This document shows positions 34,858 through 43,453 of a DNA stretch of 44,930 nucleotides, piece after piece. The stretch is taken from contig NZ_JFHE01000043.1 of NCBI RefSeq assembly GCF_000698555.1, positions 1 to 44,930 on the forward strand. The letters run 5' to 3'. The translations under genes and the position numbers were made by a program. Source of the DNA: Caballeronia grimmiae. GTDB lineage: Bacteria; Pseudomonadota; Gammaproteobacteria; Burkholderiales; Burkholderiaceae. Under the pieces are notes generated by a model. That model was not told the origin of the DNA. It worked only from the letters and a program-made list of their open reading frames with translations, and ran no database searches. Position 1 is the first letter of the stretch. Every line of letters begins with the position of its first letter.

Positions 34858-35820
34858 ATGAACGACGAACTGTCATTCAGGACGCTCGTAGTGACGAAGA
34901 AGGATCAGGTGGCGGAGGGCATCTTCCGTTTCGAACTGCGCGATGAGGCCGGGCCCGCGCTGCCGCCATTCACGGCGGGTGCGCATCTGACGGTGCGCGT
35001 GCCGAGCGGCGCGAATCGCAACTATTCGCTGTGCAACGATCCCGACGAAGCCGACCGCTACGTGATCGCGGTGAAGCGCGACGCGGCAGGGCGCGGCGGC
35101 TCGTTGAGCATGACGGACGATGTCGCGGAAGGCGACCGCATCGAGGTCTCCGAACCGCGCAACGAGTTCGGGCTGAGCGAGCGCGCGCGAAGCTTCGTGT
35201 TCGTCGCGGGCGGCATCGGCATCACCCCGATTCTTTCGATGATGCGTCACCTCAAGGCCACCGCCGGCCCGCGCTTCAAGCTGTATTACGTGTCGCGCAG
35301 CCCTGAGACGACCGCTTTCATCGACGAACTGTCGAGCGCGGAATGGAAGCCGCACGTCGTCATTCATCACGATCACGGCGATCTGGCCGATGCGTTCGAT
35401 TTCTGGCCAGTCTTCGAGAAGCCCGGCAGCGGCGCGCATGTCTACTGCTGCGGCCCGCGCGCGCTGATGGACGGCGTGCGCGACATGACCGGCCACTGGC
35501 CGACGGGCAGCGTGCATTTCGAGAGCTTCGGCGTGGACCAGTCGCGCGCGGCGGAGAACACACGGTTCAGCGTGAAGCTGGAGCGCTCGGGCCGCTGGTT
35601 CGAGATTCCGAAGGACCGCTCGATCCTCGAAATTCTGCGCGATAACGGCATCCGCGCGCCGAGCTCATGCGAGAGCGGCACGTGCGGATCGTGCCGCACG
35701 ACGCTGTGCGCGGGCGAGGCGGACCATCGCGACATGGTGCTCGGCGACGACGAGAAGCGCGATCAGATCATGATCTGCGTGTCCCGTGCGAAGAGCGAAG
35801 AACTCGTACTCGATCTTTGA
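34858..35820 (+). CDS. ophA1: Phthalate dioxygenase reductase (FMN, plant-type 2Fe-2S)
   Basis: A 320-residue iron-sulfur flavoprotein of the phthalate-dioxygenase-reductase/VanB class. It has the FMN-binding RNYSL at residues 54-58, the NADH-domain GGIGITP at 118-124, and CCGP near 197-200. A C-terminal ferredoxin domain binds a 2Fe-2S cluster through C271, C276, C279 and C307. It passes electrons from NADH to the Rieske oxygenase encoded next. The ATG at 34858 follows GGGGAG. It is the first gene of a four-gene operon (ophA1-A2-B-C) starting from a promoter with a MarR-type operator. All cofactor residues are intact. Confidence 0.92.
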   Translation: MNDELSFRTLVVTKKDQVAEGIFRFELRDEAGPALPPFTAGAHLTVRVPSGANRNYSLCNDPDEADRYVIAVKRDAAGRGGSLSMTDDVAEGDRIEVSEPRNEFGLSERARSFVFVAGGIGITPILSMMRHLKATAGPRFKLYYVSRSPETTAFIDELSSAEWKPHVVIHHDHGDLADAFDFWPVFEKPGSGAHVYCCGPRALMDGVRDMTGHWPTGSVHFESFGVDQSRAAENTRFSVKLERSGRWFEIPKDRSILEILRDNGIRAPSSCESGTCGSCRTTLCAGEADHRDMVLGDDEKRDQIMICVSRAKSEELVLDL

Positions 35821-35838
35821 ATATCTGGAGAAGCGTCA

Positions 35839-37164
35839 ATGCTCACGCATGAAGAAAACGAATTGCTGTGCCGTGTCGAAGGCGATGCCCCGATGGGCCA
35901 GTTGATGCGCCGTCACTGGACGCCCGTGTGCCTCATCGAGGAAGTGAGCGAGCCGGACGGCGCGCCCGTGAAGGCGCGCGTGTTCGGCGAGGATCTCGTC
36001 GTGTTCCGCGATACCGACGGCAACGTCGGCGTGATGGACGAATACTGCCCGCACCGGCGCGTGTCGCTCGTGTACGGGCGCAACGAGGATTGCGGCCTGC
36101 GCTGCCTCTATCACGGCTGGAAGATGGACGTGAAGGGCAACGTCATCGAAATGGTCTCCGAGCCTTCGTGCAGCGACATGACGAAGAAGGTCAAGCACAA
36201 GGCCTACGAAACGAAGGAATGGGGCGGGTTCGTGTGGGCGTACATGGGTCCGCAGGACGCGATTCCCGAGTTCGTGCCGCCCGCCTGGGCGCCGACCGAA
36301 GACACGCGCGTGACCATCGCGAAAGCGATTCTGCCGTGCAACTGGGCGCAGATTCTCGAAGGCGCGATCGATTCCGCGCACAGCTCCAGCCTGCATTCGT
36401 CGGACTTCGTGCCGGCGCGCGTGGGCGGCGCGGAAGCGACCTCGAAAAACTGGCTGCGTCCGTCGACGGACAAGGCGCCGCGTCTGCAGGTGCATCGCAC
36501 CGAATTCGGTTTCCGCTATGCCGCGCTGCGCCGTCCGATCCAGAACGCCGCGACGCACGATTACGTGCGTTCGACCGTGTTCGTCGCGCCGGCGACCGCG
36601 CTGATTCCGCCGAATAACCTGTACAACGTCGCCAACATCAACGTGCCCTGCGACGACACCAGCACCGCGTTCTACTTCATGGCGTGGGGACATCCCGACA
36701 AGACGCCGGAAACCGAAACGTGGCGCAAGTTTCTCGGGCAGCAGGTCGGCATCGATCTCGACCAGTACTACCGGCCGCTGCGCAATCACGACAACCGCTT
36801 CTGGCAGGATCGCGAGGCGATGAAGGCGGGCAACTTCACCGGCATCAAGGGCTTCCCGAATCAGGACATCGCGATGTGGGTGACGATGGGCGCGGTCGCC
36901 GATCGCACGGAGGAGCGCCTGGGCGCGAGCGATGTTGCTGTCGTCGAATTCCGCCGCCGCATGCTCGATGCGCTGAAGGCGTTTCAGGCGGGCGAAGAAG
37001 CCATCGGCACCGGCGACAAGGCGATTCCGCGCAGCGTGTGCTCGTTTCAGGCGATGGTGCCGAAAGACACTGACTGGAAGCAGTTCGACGCGCATCCGGT
37101 GTGGGTCGAGCGTGCGGACGAGGCCGCGCCCGCGCTCGAATCGAACTATCAGGTTCAGGTTTGA
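35839..37164 (+). CDS. ophA2: Phthalate 4,5-dioxygenase, Rieske oxygenase subunit
   Basis: A 441-residue Rieske non-heme iron oxygenase. The Rieske cluster ligands are C70 and H72 in EYCPHRR, and C89 and H92 in CLYHGW. The mononuclear iron site lies in EGAIDSAHSSSLHSSDF: D178 bridges to the Rieske centre, and H181 and H186 bind iron. It adds O2 to phthalate to give the cis-4,5-dihydrodiol, using electrons from ophA1. The single-subunit layout fits phthalate dioxygenase, which has no beta subunit. GGAG precedes the ATG. The stop overlaps the start of ophB, giving translational coupling. Confidence 0.92.
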   Translation: MLTHEENELLCRVEGDAPMGQLMRRHWTPVCLIEEVSEPDGAPVKARVFGEDLVVFRDTDGNVGVMDEYCPHRRVSLVYGRNEDCGLRCLYHGWKMDVKGNVIEMVSEPSCSDMTKKVKHKAYETKEWGGFVWAYMGPQDAIPEFVPPAWAPTEDTRVTIAKAILPCNWAQILEGAIDSAHSSSLHSSDFVPARVGGAEATSKNWLRPSTDKAPRLQVHRTEFGFRYAALRRPIQNAATHDYVRSTVFVAPATALIPPNNLYNVANINVPCDDTSTAFYFMAWGHPDKTPETETWRKFLGQQVGIDLDQYYRPLRNHDNRFWQDREAMKAGNFTGIKGFPNQDIAMWVTMGAVADRTEERLGASDVAVVEFRRRMLDALKAFQAGEEAIGTGDKAIPRSVCSFQAMVPKDTDWKQFDAHPVWVERADEAAPALESNYQVQV

Positions 37165-38333
37165 TGGCGACGATCCGACTCGGCATCGCGGGACTGGGCC
37201 GCGCCTTCTCGCTGATGCTGCCGACGTTTCTCTCCGACGCGCGCGTGCGGCTCGTCGCGGCGTGCGACCCGCGCGAGACGGCGCGCGCGCAGTTCGAAGC
37301 CGACTTCGATGCGCCCGCGTATGCCGACATCGAAGCCCTCGCGAAGCGGCCGGACATCGATGCCATCTATATCGCGAGCCCGCATCAGTTTCATGCGGCG
37401 CACACGCGGATCGCGGCGGCGCACGGCAAGCACGTGCTCGTCGAAAAACCGATGGCGCTGTCGCTCGCCGAATGCGACGACATGATCGGCGCGTGCCGTG
37501 AAGCGAACGTGCATCTGATCGTCGGCCATTGTCACAGCTTCGATACGCCGTATCTGCGCACGCGCGAGCTGATCGCGTCGGGCGCGTTCGGCGATGTGAA
37601 GATGATCCACGCGCTCAACTACACCGACTATCTATATCGGCCGCGACGGCCCGAGGAACTGAAGACGGAGGAGGGCGGCGGCGCGGTGTTCAGCCAGGCG
37701 GCGCATCAGGTGGATATCGTGCGCATGCTCGCGGGCGGCCGCGCGACGCGCATTCGCGCGGCCGTCGGCAACTGGGATGCGGCGCGTCCGACCGAAGGCG
37801 CGTACACCGCGACGCTGTGGTTCGAGAACGGCGCATTCGCGACGCTTTCCTATAACGGCTACGCGCATTTCGATTCCGACGAGTGGACCGGCTGGATCGG
37901 CGAAATGGGTCAGACGCGCAGCGCGGATGGATACGGCGCGGCGCGTCGCAAGCTGTCGAAGGTTGCGTCGGCGGATGATGAAGCGCGGCTCAAGGCGGCG
38001 GGCACGTACGGCGGCAACGCGTACACGCCTGCATCGAAAGTGGCCGAAACGCGCAGGCATCAGCATTTCGGGCCGCTGATCGTGTCATGCGAGCGCGGCG
38101 ATTTGCGGCCGATGCCCGATGGCATCGTCGTGTACGGCGACGAGCGGCGCGAGCGTATCGAGCTCGACGCGCCCGCGGTGCCGCGCGCGGAAGTCATCGA
38201 CGAACTGATCGCCGCCGTGCATGGCGGCGTCGCTCCGCTGCACGACGGCGCATGGGCGCGCGGCACGCTGGAAATCTGCCTCGCGATGCTGCAATCGAGC
38301 GACGAACAGCGCGACGTGCTCATCGGCGGCTAA
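37164..38333 (+). CDS. ophB: cis-4,5-dihydrodiol phthalate dehydrogenase (Gfo/Idh/MocA family)
   Basis: A 389-residue NAD-dependent oxidoreductase. The N-terminal Rossmann fold begins IRLGIAGLGRAFSLML, and the family signature HVLVEKPMALSLAECDDMI follows. GHCHSFDTPYLRTRELI and GGGAVFSQAAHQVDIVRML lie in the catalytic half. In phthalate clusters this family turns the cis-dihydrodiol into 4,5-dihydroxyphthalate. The ATG overlaps the ophA2 stop as TGATG. Many Gfo/Idh/MocA members act on sugars, so the function here rests on the surrounding oph genes. Confidence 0.85.
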   Translation: MATIRLGIAGLGRAFSLMLPTFLSDARVRLVAACDPRETARAQFEADFDAPAYADIEALAKRPDIDAIYIASPHQFHAAHTRIAAAHGKHVLVEKPMALSLAECDDMIGACREANVHLIVGHCHSFDTPYLRTRELIASGAFGDVKMIHALNYTDYLYRPRRPEELKTEEGGGAVFSQAAHQVDIVRMLAGGRATRIRAAVGNWDAARPTEGAYTATLWFENGAFATLSYNGYAHFDSDEWTGWIGEMGQTRSADGYGAARRKLSKVASADDEARLKAAGTYGGNAYTPASKVAETRRHQHFGPLIVSCERGDLRPMPDGIVVYGDERRERIELDAPAVPRAEVIDELIAAVHGGVAPLHDGAWARGTLEICLAMLQSSDEQRDVLIGG

Positions 38334-38366
38334 GACATCGAATCGAATTGATAAGGAATGTTGAAT

Positions 38367-39359
38367 ATGAGCAAGCTCAATCTGTCGGTGGCGGTGGGCA
38401 ATTACGATCGCATGCGGCCGCTGGTCGATGGCGAAGTGCAGATCGACGGCGTCGATCCGGTTTTCATGCTGCAAGACCCGGAAGAGATCTTTTTTCGCGC
38501 GTTCCGTCACGCGGATTACGACATCTGCGAACTGTCGCTGTCGAGCTATAGCGTGAAGACGGCGGCGGGCACGAGCCCGTACATCGCCGTGCCGATATTT
38601 CCGTCACGCGCGTTTCGCCATACGTCGATCTACGTGCGCAACGATCGTGGCATCGACTCGCCCGCCGATCTTAAAGGCAAGCGCATCGGCGTGCCGGAGT
38701 ATCAGTTGACGGCCAACGTGTGGGCGCGTCTCTTTCTGGAAGAAGACCACGGCGTGAAGGCGTCGGACGTGACGTGGATTCGCGGCGGCTATGAAGAAGC
38801 GGGGCGTCTGGAGAAGATCAGCCTCAAGCTGCCCGGCGATGTGCGGCTCGAGAACGCGCCCGAGAACCAGACGATCTCAGGCATGCTCGCGTCCGGCGAA
38901 ATCGATGCGCTCATCGGCCCGCGCGCGCCGTCGTGCTTCACGAACGGCCATCCGAACGTGAAGTATCTCTACGACGATCCGCAGAAGGCCGCCGCCGACT
39001 GGTACACGCGCACGAAGCTGTTCCCGATCATGCATCTGCTGGGCGTGCGGCGCGCGCTCGCGGAACAGCATCCGTGGCTGCCGGGCGCGGTGGCGAAGGC
39101 CTTCGAAAAGAGCAAGGCCGTCGCGCTCGCGAAGCTGAACGACACGTCCGCGACCAAGGTGACGCTGCCGTTCGTCGAAGAACAGTTGCGCAACGCGCGC
39201 CGTCTCATGGGCAACGATTTCTGGTCGTACGGCTTCGAGCCGAACCGGCATGTGCTGTCGCGCTTTCTGAAGCGGCATCACGAAGAAGGTTTGTCGAGCC
39301 GGCTGCTGCAGCCGGAGGAACTGTTCCATCCGGCCACGCTGGAAAGCTTCAAGATCTGA
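38367..39359 (+). CDS. ophC: 4,5-dihydroxyphthalate decarboxylase
   Basis: A 330-residue enzyme of the Pht5/OphC type, which removes CO2 from 4,5-dihydroxyphthalate to give protocatechuate. The fold resembles a periplasmic binding protein. Characteristic parts are the N-terminus LNLSVAVGNYDRMRPLVDG, ISGMLASGEIDALIGPRAPS, and LFPIMHLLGVRRAL. No signal peptide is present, so it is cytoplasmic. ATG 38367 is preferred over ATG 38358 because AAGGA lies nine bases before it and only one base before the other. It is last in the operon and completes the route from phthalate to protocatechuate; ring-cleavage genes are not in the window. Confidence 0.9.
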   Translation: MSKLNLSVAVGNYDRMRPLVDGEVQIDGVDPVFMLQDPEEIFFRAFRHADYDICELSLSSYSVKTAAGTSPYIAVPIFPSRAFRHTSIYVRNDRGIDSPADLKGKRIGVPEYQLTANVWARLFLEEDHGVKASDVTWIRGGYEEAGRLEKISLKLPGDVRLENAPENQTISGMLASGEIDALIGPRAPSCFTNGHPNVKYLYDDPQKAAADWYTRTKLFPIMHLLGVRRALAEQHPWLPGAVAKAFEKSKAVALAKLNDTSATKVTLPFVEEQLRNARRLMGNDFWSYGFEPNRHVLSRFLKRHHEEGLSSRLLQPEELFHPATLESFKI

Positions 39360-39655
39360 GCGTCAACGCGGCGTCGGTGTCGCGCGGGTGCCGAGGGTGC
39401 GCGTTCCTTCGGTTCCTGCGCGCTCGTGTCGTACAGGCGGGCCGAAACGGAGAACGCGCCGACCAGCAGGAAGCTCACGCCGGACGAGGACTGCGTGGCG
39501 ATGAAGCCGATCGGCACCGGCGTAGCGCCGAGCAGAAGCGCCCCCCGTTGTATGAGCCGCCGACCGCCGTGCCGCGAATGCGCGTGGCGAGGCTCTCGGA
39601 CATGAACGCGCCCATCATGGCGAGCGGGACGTCATAGAGAAAGCCGCAGGACACG
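39360..39655 (-). pseudogene. Decayed C-terminal fragment of an MFS transporter
   Basis: On the minus strand, one frame reads DVPLAMMGAFMSESLATRIR followed by GTAVGGSYNGGR, which is the ninth-to-tenth helix region of organic-acid MFS permeases. It then shifts at the G6 run (39541-39546), and the next frame continues with GFIATQSSSGVSFLLVGAFS, the last helix. The two pieces belong to one protein if a single base is restored. The N-terminal two thirds are missing upstream, so this is a remnant rather than a live gene. It points to an old second transporter next to the phthalate cluster. Confidence 0.65.
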
Positions 39656-39861
39656 CGGCGACATTTCGCGGAGCACCATCGAGCCGTCGTTAAGGCGATG
39701 GCCGAGCGCGACGGCGCAACGGCGGCCACGCGCATGCGTGACCCTCTGCTGAACGTGCAACGGCGGATACCGACGCAGGGAGAATGAAGCGATAACGCCA
39801 TCCGATAGCAGCCGGAGTAGACTTGAATTTCGCGGCGCGTTCGCTGCGAAAGGAGCTTGCT

Positions 39862-40026
39862 ATGAGACTCGCTGAATTGTTCAGACACGCGAAACGGGGT
39901 GCCGCTGGGACGCATGGCGGCGATGCGGAGCACCACGACGAAAGTGCGAAGTCGGCCCAGAAAGAGTCGAAAAAGCTTTGGGACGTGATTGGCCGTAATC
40001 GGCACAAGAAAGCGAAATGGCAGTAG
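39862..40026 (+). CDS. Small basic hydrophilic protein (54 residues)
   Basis: The ATG at 39862 follows AGGAG by six bases, an excellent ribosome site. The product begins MRLAELFRHAKRGAAG and ends SKKLWDVIGRNRHKKAKWQ; it is strongly charged and lacks membrane segments or a signal. No family was recognised. A hairpin begins eight bases after the stop. The good start signal, compact size and following hairpin make a real gene likely. It might bind nucleic acid, given the basic tail, but nothing proves this. Confidence 0.55.
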   Translation: MRLAELFRHAKRGAAGTHGGDAEHHDESAKSAQKESKKLWDVIGRNRHKKAKWQ

Positions 40027-40034
40027 GGGAGATG

Positions 40035-40060
40035 ACGCCCGGCGTGGGCGCGCCGGGCGT
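40035..40060. terminator. Hairpin after the small gene
   Basis: ACGCCCGGCG (40035-40044) pairs exactly with CGCCGGGCGT (40051-40060) around a six-base loop. It begins eight bases after the small-protein stop and lies between convergent genes. No T run follows. Confidence 0.55.
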
Positions 40061-40074
40061 TGCGCAGCCTGGAT

Positions 40075-40098
40075 CGCGGTTTCCCCGGGGAAACCGCG
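40075..40098. repeat. Perfect 24-bp palindrome
   Basis: CGCGGTTTCCCC is followed at once by its exact complement GGGGAAACCGCG, with no spacer. It lies 14 bases after the previous hairpin in a convergent intergenic region. It could be a second transcription-stop structure or a protein-binding site. Confidence 0.7.
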
Positions 40099-40222
40099 TA
40101 ATCGCCGCTAACAAGCGTGCGGCAACGCATCACAGCGCCGCGTCTGTCTATTACAAGTAAGGGCTAGTGTGTGCAGCAAGTCCAAAGGCCCGCCCCGGGT
40201 CTATATCCCCGGCTACGCAGGA

Positions 40223-41464
40223 CTAGAACCTCCCCGCGCGGTAGGGATGTGGACTGGTGAAGCCCGCTTCTCCGTCCATTAACTCGCTCAGCAGCCTGCC
40301 CGTCACCGGCCCGAGCGTCAGTCCGTGATGCGCATGTCCGAACGCGAACCAGAGACCGGGATGACGGTCCGCCGGCCCGATCACCGGCCGCATATCCGGC
40401 GTGCAAGGTCGCATCCCGAGCCACGGCGCGTCGTCGATGCGCGCCCCGAGGCCGAACATCGGACGCGCAACGCGTTCCGCTCGTTCCAGTTGCACCGGAC
40501 TCGGCGGCCTATTTCGAGACGCCAGTTCGACGCCGGTCGTGAGGCGCAGCCCGCGCCGCATCGGGGCGACGACATAGCCGTTCTCGATATCGACGACGGG
40601 CCGGGATAGGGCAGCGCGGCCGTCGCTCTCGTAATGCATGTGATAGCCGCGCTTCGCGACCAACGGAATGCGGTAGCCGAATTTGCGCGCAAGATCTCCG
40701 GACCAGACGCCGAGCGCGATGACCGCCGCCTGCGCCTCCACGAGCCCGCTCGACGTCATTACGCGCCAGCCGCTGCCCGACTGTTGGAGCGTCGCGGCGT
40801 CGCCGCTCAGGATGCGTCCGCCCTGGCGCTCGAACAGCGCCGCATATCCTTTTGTCAGCGCGCCGGGATCGATGACACTGCGCGGGTCGGTCCAGTGAAT
40901 TGCGCCCGCGTATCCGTCTGCAAGCGATCCCTCCAGCCGATGCAGCCCGGCCGCATCGAGCGCCTTCATGCCCAGGCCGTGCTCGCTAGCGATGCGCGCG
41001 GCATCGCTCGCCTCGCGCTCGAACTGCTCGGGCGAGCGATAGGCTTCGAGCCAGCCCGTGGGCCGCACGAGATCGGAGAGACCCGCGCGCGCGATCAGCG
41101 CCTCATGCTCGGCCACGCTGTTGCCGATGAGCGGAAGCATGTCGCGCGCGGCGGCGGCAAGACGCGCCGGCGCCGACTCCCACCAGTAGCGCGCGAGCCA
41201 CGGCCCATAGGCGGGCAGGGAGCGCAGGTCGTAGCGCAGCGCGGTCGAACGGTTCATCGCGAACTTGAACACGGTGCGCAGGTCGCGCGGAAACGCATAG
41301 GGCACCACCGACGACGCCTCGATCAGCCCCGCATTGCCGAAGCTCGTCGCTTCACCGGGCGCGCGCCGGTCGACGAGCGTCACCTGCCATCCGCGCTGCT
41401 GCAAATGCAGCGCGACGCTCACTCCCACGATACCCGCGCCGAGCACGATCACGTCCTGAGCCAT
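40223..41464 (-). CDS. FAD-dependent D-amino-acid dehydrogenase (DadA/DauA-like)
   Basis: A 413-residue flavoenzyme of the DAO/glycine-oxidase superfamily. FAD binds at VLGAGIVGVSVALHL (GxGxxG at residues 9-14) with the acidic residue D32 in TLVDRRAPGE. The C-terminal GLWFAFGHAHHGLTLGPVTG is the conserved second FAD loop. DadA and DauA deaminate D-amino acids to 2-keto acids and pass electrons to the respiratory chain. The neighbours (an amino-acid-binding protein, an ornithine-cyclodeaminase-family enzyme, a DauR-type regulator) point to D-arginine or a similar basic D-amino acid. It lies 22 bases downstream of the binding-protein gene and forms an operon with it. Confidence 0.87.
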   Translation of the reverse strand: MAQDVIVLGAGIVGVSVALHLQQRGWQVTLVDRRAPGEATSFGNAGLIEASSVVPYAFPRDLRTVFKFAMNRSTALRYDLRSLPAYGPWLARYWWESAPARLAAAARDMLPLIGNSVAEHEALIARAGLSDLVRPTGWLEAYRSPEQFEREASDAARIASEHGLGMKALDAAGLHRLEGSLADGYAGAIHWTDPRSVIDPGALTKGYAALFERQGGRILSGDAATLQQSGSGWRVMTSSGLVEAQAAVIALGVWSGDLARKFGYRIPLVAKRGYHMHYESDGRAALSRPVVDIENGYVVAPMRRGLRLTTGVELASRNRPPSPVQLERAERVARPMFGLGARIDDAPWLGMRPCTPDMRPVIGPADRHPGLWFAFGHAHHGLTLGPVTGRLLSELMDGEAGFTSPHPYRAGRF

Positions 41465-41486
41465 GTTGCAGAGCCTGCTGAAATAG

Positions 41487-42269
41487 TTATTTGGCGATGA
41501 TGTCGCGTTTGAAATATTTTTGCGAGAGCTGGCTGAGCGTTCCGTCCTTCTTGAGCGAATCGAGCGCGGCGACGACCTTTGCCTTCAACGCGGCGTCGTC
41601 CTTGCGCAAGCCGATGCCCGTGCCCTCCCCGAGCGTGGACGGATCGGTCAGCGGGGCGCCCGCGAAATCGAAGTCCTTGCCCTCGGGCTTCGCGAGAAAG
41701 CCGTCGATCGCCGTCTGCACTTCCTGCACCGCGCCGTCGAGCCGCCCGGCCGAGAGATCCGCGAAAATCTGGTCCTGACTCTGGTACGTGACGACCTGCA
41801 CGCCCGCGCTCGCCCAGTGCTTGCGTACGTAGTCCTCCTGCGTCGAGCCTTGCAGCACGCCGACGCGCTTGTCCTTCAGGCTTGCAGGCGTCGGCTCCAG
41901 ATGCGAGCCGCGCTTTGCGATCATCTGGATCGGCATCACGTAGACGGGCGGCGTGAAGTCGATGGCCTGCTTGCGCTTGGCCGTGATGTTCATCGCCGAA
42001 TTGATCGCGTCGAACTTGCGCGCCTGCAGCGCGGCGATCAGCCCGTCGAAGCTGTTTTCCACCCACACGCACTTCATCTTGACGCGCTCGCACACCGCAT
42101 TGCCGATGTCGATGTCGAAGCCTTCAAGCGTGCCTGCCGGCGTCTTGCTCTCGAACGGCGGATACGACGCCTCGACGCCGAAGCGCAAGGTCTGCGAATC
42201 CGCGTGCGCCACGCCGATTGTGAACGCGAAACTCGCCGCGCCCGCGAAGCAAATCATCTTCCAGTTCAT
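41487..42269 (-). CDS. Amino-acid ABC transporter substrate-binding protein
   Basis: A 260-residue periplasmic protein of the polar-amino-acid (type II, HisJ/ArtJ-like) class. It has a signal peptide ending in GVAHADSQ and a first lobe beginning TLRFGVEASYPPFESKTP and GFDIDIGNAVCERVKMKC. FDAINSAMNITAKRKQAIDFTPP follows, carrying the acidic and aromatic ligand residues usual for lysine/arginine/ornithine binders. No permease or ATPase gene is near, so it must share a transporter encoded elsewhere. The ATG at 42269 is preferred; GTG 42278 is possible. It is divergent from the DauB-like gene across about 165 bases. Confidence 0.88.
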   Translation of the reverse strand: MNWKMICFAGAASFAFTIGVAHADSQTLRFGVEASYPPFESKTPAGTLEGFDIDIGNAVCERVKMKCVWVENSFDGLIAALQARKFDAINSAMNITAKRKQAIDFTPPVYVMPIQMIAKRGSHLEPTPASLKDKRVGVLQGSTQEDYVRKHWASAGVQVVTYQSQDQIFADLSAGRLDGAVQEVQTAIDGFLAKPEGKDFDFAGAPLTDPSTLGEGTGIGLRKDDAALKAKVVAALDSLKKDGTLSQLSQKYFKRDIIAK

Positions 42270-42358
42270 TGTCGTCACCCAAGGTCGTATTTAACTTGCC
42301 GCGCGGGCATCGCCGAGCGCCCACAGGAAATATAGTCCAGAAACAGAATAAAAGTCTA

Positions 42359-42380
42359 GAATGGACAAAAATGTCTATTC
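42359..42380. promoter_or_regulatory. Inverted repeat between divergent D-amino-acid genes
   Basis: GAATGGACA (42359-42367) and TGTCTATTC (42372-42380) are complementary at eight of nine positions around AAAA. The site lies in an AT-rich gap between the binding-protein gene and the DauB-like gene and is a candidate site for the DauR-type regulator. Confidence 0.45.
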
Positions 42381-42433
42381 GTCCCAAAGCGGCTGCATGG
42401 CACGACCTGGCCGCGCGAACCGGAGGCTTCCGA

Positions 42434-43420
42434 ATGAATTCCCTGTCCGAAACCACGCGCGATGAGTCGCCTTTCATCGTTCACGAAGACGGCGTGCGGC
42501 GAGCGCTGCCGTCGCTGGATATCCAGGGTGCTCTCGAAGACATGTTCGACGCGCTCGGCGGCGGCGACGCCGTGCAGCCGCCGCAGACGCTCACGCCTTT
42601 TCCGGGCGGCGCGGGCGATTTCATCACTTATCTCGGCGCGCTCGCCAAACACGGCGTGTTCGGCGCAAAGCTCTCGCCGTATATCGTGCATCCCGGCGCG
42701 CCGATCGTCACCGCCTGGACCGCGCTGATGTCGATGCGCACCGGCGCGCCGCTGATGTGGTGCGATGGCGCGCTCCTCACCACCGAGCGCACGGCGGGCA
42801 CGACAGCGCTCGCGGTCGCGCGGCTCGCGCGCGCATCGAGCGAGCGTCTCGCGATCATCGGCTCGGGAAGCGTCGCGCTCGCGCACCTGCGGCATGTCGC
42901 GCCGTTGCGCGCATGGTCGGACATCCGCATTCGTTCGCCGCGCCTTGTGAACGACCACGAACGCGCCGACGAAGCGCGGGCGCTCGACGCACGCGTGCGC
43001 ATCGCGGCATCGGTCGCCGAGTGCGTGCGCGATGCGGATGTCGTGTTGCTGTGCACGTCGTCGGGTACGCCGGTGCTCTCGCTCGATGCGCTCACGAAGC
43101 CCGCGCTCATCACCTCGATCAGCACGAACGTCGCTCGAGCGCACGAGATCGATCCGGCCGCGCTGAGTGCGCTCGATGTCTACTGCGACTATCGGCAGAC
43201 GACGCCGTCGAGCGCGGGCGAAATGGTGATCGCGCAGGAGCGTCACGGCTGGTCGCTCGATGCGATTCGCGGCGATCTCGCGGAGCTCGTGCGCGGCGCG
43301 TGCCCGACGCCTTCTTTCGAGCGCAACGTGTTCTTCCGCTCCATTGGCCTCGGCCTCGAAGACATCGCGGTCGCGCACGCGCTCTACGTCCATCTCGCGA
43401 AGCCGCGCGCCGCGGATTAA
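42434..43420 (+). CDS. Ornithine cyclodeaminase/mu-crystallin family dehydrogenase (DauB-like)
   Basis: A 328-residue NAD(P)-binding enzyme. The conserved lysine is K79 (FGAKLSPY), the family arginine/threonine stretch is LLTTERTAGTTALAV, and the Rossmann motif is IIGSGSVA at residues 141-148. Members include ornithine cyclodeaminase, pyrroline-2-carboxylate reductase, and DauB, which reductively aminates 2-ketoarginine to L-arginine. Beside a D-amino-acid dehydrogenase and a DauR-type regulator, the DauB role is the best guess. The ATG at 42434 follows GGAGG at seven bases; a longer frame upstream covers the regulatory region and is unlikely to be coding. Confidence 0.82.
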   Translation: MNSLSETTRDESPFIVHEDGVRRALPSLDIQGALEDMFDALGGGDAVQPPQTLTPFPGGAGDFITYLGALAKHGVFGAKLSPYIVHPGAPIVTAWTALMSMRTGAPLMWCDGALLTTERTAGTTALAVARLARASSERLAIIGSGSVALAHLRHVAPLRAWSDIRIRSPRLVNDHERADEARALDARVRIAASVAECVRDADVVLLCTSSGTPVLSLDALTKPALITSISTNVARAHEIDPAALSALDVYCDYRQTTPSSAGEMVIAQERHGWSLDAIRGDLAELVRGACPTPSFERNVFFRSIGLGLEDIAVAHALYVHLAKPRAAD

Positions 43421-43453
43421 GCAGTATCATCGGCTTTCACCGTTTCGGAACCC

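Noticed and set aside
35836..37095. Open frame of 419 codons opposite the Rieske oxygenase
   Set aside because: The plus strand encodes an intact dioxygenase with all metal ligands; the opposite frame has no domain.
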